Below are positions 56,155 through 64,000 of a stretch of DNA of 64,000 bases, one piece after another. Under the pieces are notes generated by a model that did not search any database, was not told where the DNA came from, and worked only from the letters and a program-made list of their open reading frames with translations. The stretch is from positions 6,634,001 to 6,698,000 of the forward strand of contig NZ_CP035913.1 in the NCBI RefSeq assembly GCF_004209755.1, given 5' to 3'. Origin of the DNA: Pseudoduganella lutea (GTDB taxonomy: Bacteria; Pseudomonadota; Gammaproteobacteria; Burkholderiales; Burkholderiaceae_D). A program made the translations under genes and the position numbers. The first letter of the stretch is position 1, and each line of letters opens with the position of its first letter.

Positions 56155-57285
56155 ATGAACCGACGTCTTATCCTCCTTGCCACCGCAGTTTCGATTCTCA
56201 GCGCATGCGCCACCGACGCAACTACGCCGACGCCGGGCTCACAGGGCCAGTTCACGCCAGTTGCCATTACTAGCACCATGCGCCAGGTCGCGGATTGGCA
56301 GATCGATAGCTGGTCGACCAACGGCTTCGCCAAGCCGAAGTACAACTGGACCTACTGCGCGGCCTACACAGGGATCTTCCAAGCCGGGCTTGTGACAGGG
56401 GACGGGAAGTACCATGACTTCTTGCGCAAGGTCGGCGACGATCTGCAATGGCGTACTGGCAATCGCCGCTACTTTGCGGACGACTACTGCGTAGGCCAGG
56501 TGTTCTCGCAGCTGTATGCCCAAGACCGCCAGCCCAAGATGATCGGACCGTGGCGGACACTCGCCGATGAAATTATCAGCAAGCCCGACAACGAGTCGCT
56601 GTCGCTGGCTACGCGCGACATTATGGAGCGCGAGTGGGCCTGGTGCGACGCATTGTTCATGGGGCCGACCTCGCTCGCTTACCTGAGCACGGTCACGGGC
56701 GAGCGTAAATATCTCGATACGGCCCTCAAGCTGTGGTGGAAGACCAGCGACTTCCTGTATAGCCCGGAAGAACGGCTGTACTTCCGTGACGAAAGCTACT
56801 TCGACAAGCGCGAGAAAAACGGTAAAAAAGTGTTCTGGTCCCGGGGGAATGGCTGGGTCATGGCGGGCATGGTACGGGTCCTGTCCAACATGCCATCGGA
56901 TCATCCCGGCCGTGCGCGGCTCCTGGGGCAGTACCGCGATATGGCGGCACGTATTGCCGGCCTGCAGACAGCGGACGGCACATGGCACGCCTCGCTGCTC
57001 GATCCCGCCAGCTTCCCTGTCAAGGAGACCAGCGGCACGGCTTTCTACACGTATGCAATTCTGTGGGGTCTGAACAATGGCGTGCTGGACCGCGCAACGT
57101 ATTGGCCGGTTGTGGAAAAGGCCTGGCCCGCGCTGGTCAGCGCGGTGCAGACGGACGGCAAGCTCGGCTATGTGCAGCCGGTGGGCGCCGCACCGGACAA
57201 GGTCGATGCGAACAGCACGGAAACGTACGGGCCAGGCGCTTTCCTGCTGGCCGGCTCGGAGCTGCTCAAATTCGTTAACCAATAG
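56155..57285 (+). CDS. GH105 unsaturated glucuronyl/rhamnogalacturonyl hydrolase, lipoprotein
   Basis: A 376-aa exported glycoside hydrolase of family 105 (YteR/YesR-like), which removes unsaturated uronic acid from oligosaccharides made by pectin or rhamnogalacturonan lyases. Lipobox LSAC (Cys18), so it is anchored to the membrane. The (alpha/alpha)6 barrel shows repeated Trp/Tyr-rich helices. The likely catalytic Asp is Asp165 in REWAWCDALFMGPTSLAYL, and the conserved FWSRGNGWVMAGMVRV and KETSGTAFYTYAILWGLNNG segments are present. Complete. It begins a carbohydrate-use locus with the Tat-exported gene, the TonB receptor and GH2. Confidence 0.92.
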   Translation: MNRRLILLATAVSILSACATDATTPTPGSQGQFTPVAITSTMRQVADWQIDSWSTNGFAKPKYNWTYCAAYTGIFQAGLVTGDGKYHDFLRKVGDDLQWRTGNRRYFADDYCVGQVFSQLYAQDRQPKMIGPWRTLADEIISKPDNESLSLATRDIMEREWAWCDALFMGPTSLAYLSTVTGERKYLDTALKLWWKTSDFLYSPEERLYFRDESYFDKREKNGKKVFWSRGNGWVMAGMVRVLSNMPSDHPGRARLLGQYRDMAARIAGLQTADGTWHASLLDPASFPVKETSGTAFYTYAILWGLNNGVLDRATYWPVVEKAWPALVSAVQTDGKLGYVQPVGAAPDKVDANSTETYGPGAFLLAGSELLKFVNQ

Positions 57286-57405
57286 CTTCTCGGTTCCCGC
57301 CAACACCATGCCGGCAAATGCTGCCTGGTGAACGAACGTGCTAGTGGTCGTCAATAGGCGCCCATTACCCTGGCGTCGCAATCAAGTCTTGGAGAGAATC
57401 GTTCG

Positions 57406-58515
57406 ATGAACGATAAGCGTCGTCAGTTCTTGCAAGGTGGAACGGCACTGTTAGGGAGCGCTGTCCTTCCCGTTCGCGGGGAAGTTGTCCCGGGGCGGGG
57501 TTTCGCGCCAATCAATATCCAGCCGCTGGTTGACGCAGCGATATTGGCGGTGGAACAGGCGCGGGTATCTGCCGGCCAATATAGTCGCTTCTTGGGCAAG
57601 CAGCAGCGCAGCCGCGTTGATGGCGAAAAACCGTGTGGCTATGGATCGGCTGCTGCCGCCTGCATCCTGTACACGGTGTCGCGCTTTCCTAGGCATACCC
57701 CGGAGCGTTATGCCTTTGTGTCGTTTTTACGCGCTGGACAGTCAGAGCGGTCCGGCATGTTTTCTGACCAGTACCACAACCCAACACATGCAACCGCCTA
57801 TATCCTGGCAGCGCTGGACCTATTCGATGCCGGGCCAGTCCATCCGCTGCATGAATTGCAGCCACTGACTGCTCCCGGCGGCATCGAGGGGCTGCTCGCA
57901 GGTTTAGATTGGCGCAAGCCCTGGGGTGCATCGCACTATGGAGCTGGTGCATTCGCGGCCTTGTTCCTGGCAGGACAAGCGCCACTGCCATTTCAGAATC
58001 GGTATTTCGGCTGGCTCTCCGATCACCAGGACGTTGTCACCGGACTATGGCGAAAGGGAGCATTGAAGTCCGCATCTTTGCCGGATGGTGCGCCGTTGTT
58101 TGATGCGCTGGCTGCAGCTTTCCATTATCTGTTCAATCATGAAGCTGCGCGGCGCCCGATTCCGCGTCCTGCTGCACTGATCGACTCCGCGCTGAGAGTG
58201 CGAAAGGAAAACCTCTACCCGACGCTGGGCAAGACCGTGGGATTTGCGGAATTGGACTGGTTGTATTGCCTGACTCGCAGCTTGCGTCACTCCGGGCATC
58301 GTCGCGACGATGTGCTCCTTGAACTGACACAGTTTGCAAACGCGTACGTGAACCATCTGCTGGTCCATGTCCAGCAGAACCCGGCCCCATTCGAAGATCT
58401 GCATGCGTTGAACGGTACCATGTCTGCCCTGGCCGAATTGCAGCAGGCATTGCCAGGCCTGCTATCGACAGCACGCCCGCTTCGATTGCCCCTAGACCGT
58501 CGTCCGTTCATCTGA
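57406..58515 (+). CDS. Tat-exported protein of unknown function, glycan locus
   Basis: A 369-aa protein with a Tat signal (MNDKRRQFLQGGTALLGSAV; RRQFLQ) and a helical mature domain that looks like an alpha/alpha toroid, as in polysaccharide lyases and GH88/GH105 proteins. Visible segments are KPWGASHYGAGAFAALFLAG, LFDALAAAFHYLFNHEAARR and FAELDWLYCLTRSLRHSGHR. It follows the GH105 gene by 120 bases on the same strand. No catalytic motif can be assigned by eye, so the enzyme class is open; a polysaccharide or heparinoid-type lyase or a glycan-binding protein are possible. Confidence 0.78.
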   Translation: MNDKRRQFLQGGTALLGSAVLPVRGEVVPGRGFAPINIQPLVDAAILAVEQARVSAGQYSRFLGKQQRSRVDGEKPCGYGSAAAACILYTVSRFPRHTPERYAFVSFLRAGQSERSGMFSDQYHNPTHATAYILAALDLFDAGPVHPLHELQPLTAPGGIEGLLAGLDWRKPWGASHYGAGAFAALFLAGQAPLPFQNRYFGWLSDHQDVVTGLWRKGALKSASLPDGAPLFDALAAAFHYLFNHEAARRPIPRPAALIDSALRVRKENLYPTLGKTVGFAELDWLYCLTRSLRHSGHRRDDVLLELTQFANAYVNHLLVHVQQNPAPFEDLHALNGTMSALAELQQALPGLLSTARPLRLPLDRRPFI

Positions 58516-58974
58516 TCTGCTAAATCAGGTGCCCGGTCATAACGGCACCCCCTAATACTTAAGCGCATGTTATCTGCCGCGGTCAGACCGCGCCCAAACT
58601 GCGCCATGGCGCTTACGCAACTTCCTCTGCCCATTTTCGCCCCCGCTTAGGCTTCTCTCTCCCTGCATCGGATGCGCAGCAATACCAATCGTGCGAGTAC
58701 TGATGTCGGCACATCCCAAGAGAGTTGGTCGGTCGGTGGAACTGGACACCATTCTTCAATCGCCTGGGCAGTACAAGCCACTATATCTGCCTCCGGCCGA
58801 AACGGCGGTTACAAGAAGGTATAGCATCATGAAGGCTGCCAGTATAAGCGTGGCGCAGATGAAGAAGGCGAACTGAGGAACACGAAGCCAGCAATCCTGA
58901 GCACATAAGCTGCTGGACGCAACATGTAGCGCAAGTTGAAGAGGGCAGATCAAAGTGCGCAACGTGCAACGTCG
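58516..58974. other. Intergenic gap between convergent genes
   Basis: About 460 bases between the Tat protein and the terminator of the TonB receptor. A 6-bp GGTGCC/GGCACC stem near 58530-58551 is the only structure seen; no gene is supported. Confidence 0.45.
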
Positions 58975-59006
58975 AAAAAAAGCCTGGTCATCGACGGGAC
59001 CAGGCT
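58975..59006 (-). terminator. Rho-independent terminator of TonB-dependent receptor
   Basis: On the minus strand AGCCTGGTC, an 8-base loop, GACCAGGCT, then six or more T. It lies about 70 bases beyond the receptor stop. The stem is a perfect 9-bp inverted repeat. Confidence 0.92.
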
Positions 59007-59075
59007 TCACAGACCTCCAACACGTCATTCCGGCCCTACTTCAGCGGAATTGCAGCGGTACCGGATGTACTTTCA

Positions 59076-62042
59076 TCAGAACTTGTATGACATGCCCAGT
59101 GCGAAAGTACGTCCCGAGTGCGCATACAGCAGCGTGTCATTGCGTTGCGAATCACGGCCGTAACGCAGCGGCTCGTCGGTCAGGTTCGAACCTTCCAGGC
59201 TGACGCGTAACTGCGGCGTGATGTTATACGACATCGAGAAGTCGAGGTTGGTCGACGCGTCCACAAAGGTGTAGTCGTGCCCATTCACGTCCCCCAATAC
59301 ATTGAACAGATACTTGGAACGGTGCGCCGCTGACACGCGTGCACTGAATTTCGGATCTTCATAGTACAGGGTGAGGTTGCCGGCATCCGGCGACATACCG
59401 ACCAGGTTTGCCTCCATCGACAGCTGCGGCAGCGTCGCCGTCGCGGTGCGCGTGATGTAGGAAATGGTCGACCTAACGTGCGTGTAATTCGCCAGCAGAC
59501 CGAAATTGCTCCATATGCCAGGCAGGAAACTGAACGGGGTTTGCAGGTTGAATTCGAAACCTGTCAGCGGGCCACCTGGCGTGTTGACCCCACGACGCAC
59601 AGTCACAATCGAACCTGGCAAAGTCGGGCACGCCGGTGTGCCGCCCGTGATCGAACATCCTCCTCCCGTCAGCAGTGCATCCGGTAGGCCGAGGGTGTTA
59701 TACGGCACCCGCTCGCCCACGCTCTGGATATAGGTATCAATGTCCTTGTGGAATACTCCCAACGACACCATCGCGTTCTTGTCGTAGTACCACTCTGCCT
59801 GCAGGTCGTAAGTCTTGGCGCGAATCGGCGCGAGGTTTGGATTGCCGATATTCACAGTCTGGGCTTGGGTGTTGACCGCCGCCGACGGCGCCAGGTCTAC
59901 ATATTCCGGCCGCGACAGGGTTTTGCCCGCGGAAAAGCGCAGGAATACGTCCCGCGGCAGCTGCGCCGTGAGATTGAGTGCAGGCAGGTAGTCGCGGTAT
60001 TTGGTATCGAAACCGATCTCGGTCAATGCACCACCCGCATTGACGAGCGCTGCCGCATTGGTCTTGGTTTCAGCGGCGCGGACACCAGCATTGCCGCGCA
60101 GAGCGACGGGGCCGATATCATAGTTGAAGTCAGCGGACAGGTAGAGAGCATTGATCTTCTCCCGCACGCGACGGTTGGTCTGGTTCAATGTCTGATACTG
60201 GGATCCTGATACCGCGTCACAGTGGCATTCGATATCCCAGACGTTGCGGAACTTGTCGAGGTCCACGGCGACCCATTGGGAAGGGTAACCTGAGCCTTCC
60301 AGACCGCGGCCGAAGTCGCTGATGATGCGTGTCACGCTCGACATCTGGAAACCGGCAGGGTTTGGCAAGCCGTTCGGCGCACCTGAACTGACCTCGAAAT
60401 TGTTCCAGGTATTCTCCCTTGCCGACAGTCCAGTGCGCAACGTCAAGTTGTCGTTGACTTCCCAACTCGCATTGACGGCATTGGTCTTGAGACGGTTGCC
60501 GGTCAACAGCTTGCGACCAACGAACTGACCGTGCACGGTACCGTCGGCATCCACTGGGCCCCAAGTGAAGTTGGCAGGGTTGGCAACATCCACGCCGAAG
60601 TTCAGGGCCGGCACGTTGCGGTTATTCCGGAAATCGAACGAAAAATCGTTGGCATTTGGGGAGTCGAGTTGCACTGTCGCGCGCATCGGAGAATCGAGCG
60701 TCGATCGAGAGATCCCACTCATGAAGTCCACCTTGACGGTGTCGCTGACCTGATGTGTACCCGAGAAGACGTGCTGGCGGAACTCCGTATTGTTCACGTC
60801 GATCAGGCCTTCCGACCGGACGTCCACCCCATTGAATTTACCGTACTCCCAGCTGCCGTTATTATTGAATGAACTTTCGAGGATCGAGGTTTGCGGCTTT
60901 CCGTTGGCAGCGGCGAGGCTACGACCGAACGAGATTGCCGAGATATAGTTGTCATAACGGTCGTTCTTGAAGTCGCCGCCGAGGAGGTCGAGGTTCAGCT
61001 CCGTACCAGCTTTTGGTCGCCACTGGAACGCGCCAGTCACGCCGGCACGTTCGTACTTGGCAATCGAGCGACGGTAGCGCGGGATACGCGGGTGGAAAGC
61101 TCCGGACCCGGCAACAGGGTTTGCCGATGTGCCGCCATAGTTGTCGCGGCGACCGAACACGTCGTTATAGGCGGCAGTCGTCGATGTGCGCGGCAGGTTG
61201 AATCCGCACGCTGTCGGCGTGACGCCTTTTGTCGCCTGGGTGGCAGGGCTTTGAGGCACTTGTCCGGCGGGCGAACAAAAGCCGCCGTCTGCGTCTGCAG
61301 AAAGTAGCTCGACTGCCTCGTATCCCTCCTCGGTCGCGTCACGTTTTGAATAGGCGCCCGAAATCAAGAAACCAACTCTGCCAATGCCAGTTTCCCAACG
61401 GTTCGAATACAGCGCGGTGACGCGGGGCGCCGAGCGATGAGCAAGCGTGTTGTAGGTTTGCTGGGCCCCAAGCGTAATGGTCTCGCCCTTGAAGTCGAAC
61501 GGCCGCGCGGCGCGGAGATCAACTGTCGCACCCAGCGAACCTTCTTCGATATCCGCTTGGGACGTCTTGCGGACTTCAAGACTGTTGAAAAGCTCCGAAG
61601 CAAAGACCGAAAAATCGAAGGCCCGGCTGCGGTTAGTGCTGCCATTGATGTCGGACGCCCCCGTGGCCGATACTGCCTCGATACCGTTGATTCGCACGCG
61701 GGTGAAACCCGCGCTCAGGCCGCGTACGCTGATCTGTTTGCCTTCACCCCCATCACCTCGCGCCAGCGACACACCGGGGACACGCTGCAGCGACTCGGCC
61801 AGGTTGGCATCCGGAAACTTGGCGATGTCTTCGGCTTTGATGACGTCGACAATGCCATCGGAATTCTTCTTGACGTTCATTGCGCTGTTCAGGCTAGCCC
61901 TGAACCCTGTCACGACGACCGTGCTCATGCTCGCATCTGCCGGGGCCTCTTGCGCCTGAACGCTCGCAACCGTAGCTGCCACAGCCAGAGCGATACCTGT
62001 CTTTTTGAGATAGTACTGCCGTCGGTAACTTTGCTTACTCAT
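59076..62042 (-). CDS. TonB-dependent receptor
   Basis: A 988-aa outer-membrane receptor of the long Caulobacter/Xanthomonas-type TonB-dependent family that imports complex carbohydrates. The start is the ATG of MSKQSYRRQYYLKK, with GGAGATGAC before it. Signal peptide to about residue 30 (ASVQAQ), then a plug domain with TVVVTGFRASLNSAMNVKKN, FPDANLAESLQRVPGVSLAR and IDINGIEAVSATG-like loops, and a 22-strand barrel that ends in the Phe-terminated RTFALGMSYKF. The family-typical TSQADIEEGSLGATVDLR is present. Placed between GH105 and GH2 genes, it is likely the uptake gate for the same oligosaccharide. Confidence 0.95.
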   Translation of the reverse strand: MSKQSYRRQYYLKKTGIALAVAATVASVQAQEAPADASMSTVVVTGFRASLNSAMNVKKNSDGIVDVIKAEDIAKFPDANLAESLQRVPGVSLARGDGGEGKQISVRGLSAGFTRVRINGIEAVSATGASDINGSTNRSRAFDFSVFASELFNSLEVRKTSQADIEEGSLGATVDLRAARPFDFKGETITLGAQQTYNTLAHRSAPRVTALYSNRWETGIGRVGFLISGAYSKRDATEEGYEAVELLSADADGGFCSPAGQVPQSPATQATKGVTPTACGFNLPRTSTTAAYNDVFGRRDNYGGTSANPVAGSGAFHPRIPRYRRSIAKYERAGVTGAFQWRPKAGTELNLDLLGGDFKNDRYDNYISAISFGRSLAAANGKPQTSILESSFNNNGSWEYGKFNGVDVRSEGLIDVNNTEFRQHVFSGTHQVSDTVKVDFMSGISRSTLDSPMRATVQLDSPNANDFSFDFRNNRNVPALNFGVDVANPANFTWGPVDADGTVHGQFVGRKLLTGNRLKTNAVNASWEVNDNLTLRTGLSARENTWNNFEVSSGAPNGLPNPAGFQMSSVTRIISDFGRGLEGSGYPSQWVAVDLDKFRNVWDIECHCDAVSGSQYQTLNQTNRRVREKINALYLSADFNYDIGPVALRGNAGVRAAETKTNAAALVNAGGALTEIGFDTKYRDYLPALNLTAQLPRDVFLRFSAGKTLSRPEYVDLAPSAAVNTQAQTVNIGNPNLAPIRAKTYDLQAEWYYDKNAMVSLGVFHKDIDTYIQSVGERVPYNTLGLPDALLTGGGCSITGGTPACPTLPGSIVTVRRGVNTPGGPLTGFEFNLQTPFSFLPGIWSNFGLLANYTHVRSTISYITRTATATLPQLSMEANLVGMSPDAGNLTLYYEDPKFSARVSAAHRSKYLFNVLGDVNGHDYTFVDASTNLDFSMSYNITPQLRVSLEGSNLTDEPLRYGRDSQRNDTLLYAHSGRTFALGMSYKF

Positions 62043-62285
62043 GTCATCTCCATATTGACTACCCATGCCGCTGCCTGTCCAGCGGTGCAATCCGGGAGTG
62101 GTTCGCGGGTGAATTTATAATTTCATGCATCCAATCAACTGGTAATTTGTCGGTGCATACGTGACAGGTAATCAGGTCCTGCAATTAAACTAAGCTTGTT
62201 TTACTTTTTTAGTAGGTGCGGCCATGCGACCCAGGCGCTGCTATGACAGCGCTGGGGAAGTGTTCAGCTTAAAAAACCGGTTACA

Positions 62286-62828
62286 CTATCGCAATTGCTG
62301 AGTGTCTTTCGGGACGTCGCAAACTGCCTGGCCAGATTCGTTAACAATGATTGTTCCGTTCTCGACAATTTCACCGCAATAGTAAATAGACACTACAAAT
62401 TCGCGCGAGCTATAGCAACCTTCTGATGTCATACGTTGACGAAATTCCCATCGCCGCTTTCGCCAAGCGATAATCGTTTCCCTTTTCTGGGGCGTCGTTG
62501 TATACGTCACTGCAGAGCCGCTAATACTCGCAGCATCTGATCGGGCGACGATTTTCAGGTATTCCAGGACGCTGTCCAGGTCGTACACCTCGAACACCTT
62601 GGCTAAGCGCCGCAAGCGGAACGCCGCATAGCCAGGAGAGACGAACCAGTGCGGGCATGCCACCTCATCCATGAAGGTCTGGACATCAACCTGGCACAAA
62701 ACGCATCGGCCATCGTCCAGACCACAGCAAATGTCACGCATGGTTTGTGGCTGTCGGAGCAAATCTAGCATCGGCCGTTCAATCATCCAGTCATTGGTTC
62801 CGATGAAGGATAGCGCCGCTTGATCCAT
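62286..62828 (-). CDS. Hypothetical protein
   Basis: A 180-aa soluble protein starting MDQAALSFIGTNDWMIERPM; an upstream in-frame ATG would add eight residues. A Cys-rich segment (MRDICCGLDDGRCVLCQVD) could bind a metal, and a second region has VACPHWFVSPGYAAFRLRRL. The C-terminal half is basic and Trp-rich (IIAWRKRRWEFRQRM) then Tyr/Cys-rich. The gene is AT-richer than its neighbours. Family not recognised; no ribosome binding site is clear. It lies between the TonB receptor start and the divergent GH2 gene and may be unrelated to carbohydrate use. Confidence 0.6.
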   Translation of the reverse strand: MDQAALSFIGTNDWMIERPMLDLLRQPQTMRDICCGLDDGRCVLCQVDVQTFMDEVACPHWFVSPGYAAFRLRRLAKVFEVYDLDSVLEYLKIVARSDAASISGSAVTYTTTPQKRETIIAWRKRRWEFRQRMTSEGCYSSREFVVSIYYCGEIVENGTIIVNESGQAVCDVPKDTQQLR

Positions 62829-62865
62829 GAAGATCGTGTAGTGCGATAACAATCACACTATTGAT

Positions 62866-62885
62866 CGATATCAAAACTGATATCG
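62866..62885. promoter_or_regulatory. Perfect palindrome, candidate operator
   Basis: CGATATCA-AAAC-TGATATCG, an 8-bp perfect inverted repeat with a 4-base centre, in the divergent region between the hypothetical gene (minus) and GH2 (plus). It is 38 bases upstream of the hypothetical start and 217 bases from the GH2 start. Confidence 0.45.
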
Positions 62886-63101
62886 CAAGAACTGTCCAAA
62901 CCTTGCAACAAAAGTTATATTTGATGCAATACCCTTGGTGCAAACCTTGGGTTTGCGCTCCACTACAATCACAAAAATGATTTTCCCGGATGACTTTCGC
63001 ATTATGTCGGCCGCCTGAGATATCGTTCCTGATTGATCAGGCCAATTTACGTACTGATTGAGCCGAGCCACACACGAAATTAACTTCATCAATAAATCAT
63101 A

Positions 63102-64000
63102 TGGGTTTACTTCACCGTCTCACATTCTGCACGCTGGTGGTTGCCACGGCCTTCATACGCCCGGTCATTGCTGTAAATGCTTATGCCGGCAGTGACGCAT
63201 CGTATGCGCGTTCATTAAATGGCGAATGGTCGTTCAAGTATTTGTCCCGCGAAGGTCTCAACATCGACGCAGGTTTTACGATGCCGGACTTCGACACGTC
63301 CCGTTGGGCCACAATTCCCGTGCCTGCGAACTGGGAGCTGAAGGGTTTCGCGGAGCCTGCCTATGCGGATGCATTGAAAGATGGTGCCGGCCTGTATCGC
63401 CGCACTTTCGACGTGCCAGAAAACTGGAACGGGCGACGTATCTTCCTGCGGTTTGAAGGTGTCGCGTTTGGCTACGAAGTCTGGGTGAATGGGCGGAAGG
63501 CAGGCGAATCCAGTGCGAGCGCCTATAACCGCCATACGTTCGATGTTACTGACTTCCTTGCGGGAGGCAATGCCACCAATACGCTCGCGGTGCGTGTGGC
63601 TACCCGTCCCCATGGTTACGAATTCGACCTGAACGACGACTGGTCGCTGTCCGGCATTTACCGCGATGTCACGCTGTTCTCGGTACCTGTAACGCATGTG
63701 CAGGATCTCGCTACGGCTACGACCTTACTGCCGGACGGCACAGCCGAGTTCTCAGTGGACGTAGCGGTCAGCAAAACCGAGGGCATCGTGCGCGCCAAGC
63801 TCATTGCACCGAACGGAAAAATGGTTAGTGAAGTCACGCTGAGCAAGAGCGAGGCTACTCGCCACCAAGCGGTATTACGGGTAGCAAGGCCGCAGTTATG
63901 GACAGCGGAAACACCTTCCCTGTACCGACTGCAGTTGACGCTTTCCAGTGGCGGACAAGATGTTCAATCGATCGAGGAACGCGTTGGCCTGCGGCAGGTG
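63102..64000 (+). CDS. GH2 family glycoside hydrolase (beta-galactosidase-like), partial
   Basis: Begins MGLLHRLTFCTLVVATAF, a signal peptide cleaved near VIAVNAYAG, and runs out of the window at 64000 (299 codons seen). The visible part is the N-terminal sugar-binding jelly-roll of GH2: WATIPVPANWELKGFAEPAY, LYRRTFDVPENWNGRRIFLR, FEGVAFGYEVWVNGRKAGES and YEFDLNDDWSLSGIYRDVTL. The TIM-barrel with the catalytic Glu pair would lie beyond the edge. Likely a periplasmic beta-galactosidase or beta-glucuronidase working with the GH105 enzyme and the TonB receptor. No clear ribosome binding site, but signal and fold fix the start. Confidence 0.9.

Noticed and set aside
62871..63092. 73-codon minus-strand frame upstream of GH2
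   Set aside because: Overlaps the likely promoter region and the palindrome, lacks a ribosome binding site and known features.

Overview
The window looks like the chromosome (or a large replicon) of a high-GC betaproteobacterium of the Oxalobacteraceae, most likely a Massilia/Duganella/Telluria relative. This rests on gene-family content and codon use (MexEF-type pump, Reg_prop/Y_Y_Y sensor kinases, a long TonB-dependent receptor, Mo-hydroxylase, PRTRC genes), not on any rRNA. I saw no rRNA, tRNA, CRISPR array or intact insertion sequence.

Layout. 0-6.3 kb: an edge fragment, a chemotaxis receptor, and a five-gene minus-strand operon (substrate-binding protein, SCO1-type copper protein, cupredoxin-like protein, NitT/TauT-type permease and ATPase). 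6.3-13.1 kb: an accessory stretch of mostly single small genes with wide gaps (conserved hypothetical, GNAT, GFA, small secreted protein), a decayed serine hydrolase, duplicated coding relics and a dispersed palindromic element. 13.1-17.2 kb: a compact minus-strand PRTRC operon (E, C, an extra small ORF, F, B, A, ThiF). It carries the parts of a bacterial ubiquitin-like conjugation set: Ubl-like C, E2-like B, E1-like ThiF and JAMM-peptidase-like A. No parB is next to it. 17.8-25.9 kb: DUF305 plus YVTN-propeller pair, M48 membrane protease, and a propeller sensor kinase with its NarL-type regulator.

25.9-36.3 kb: LysR regulator divergent from an SDR, an ene-reductase and an MFS exporter, followed by a complete MexEF-OprN-type tripartite efflux operon; this reads as an electrophile/xenobiotic response block. 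36.6-46.7 kb: a LuxR-type regulator with a degenerate receiver, LysR, an orphan substrate-binding protein without a signal peptide, a frameshifted second propeller kinase, and an operon of SDR plus isoquinoline-1-oxidoreductase-type molybdenum hydroxylase subunits, with a cytochrome c behind its own terminator. 46.9-49.8 kb: aldo/keto reductase and CPA2 antiporter, both broken by one missing base.

50.7-55.8 kb: a second minus-strand operon (RDF-like metal-binding protein, SbcD-like nuclease, SbcC-like ATPase) of the sort found with PRTRC genes, here 33 kb from the main cassette. 56.2-64 kb: a plant-polysaccharide (pectin/rhamnogalacturonan-like) locus with GH105, a Tat-exported unknown, a TonB-dependent receptor and the start of a GH2 beta-galactosidase.

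The observations most worth following are the PRTRC cassette (Ubl with a three-residue tail beyond Lys-Gly, JAMM motif with a changed Asp, extra coupled ORF, missing ParB, detached SbcCD/RDF module), the copper-linked ABC operon with a cupredoxin that lacks one ligand, and four genes each one base short of frame.
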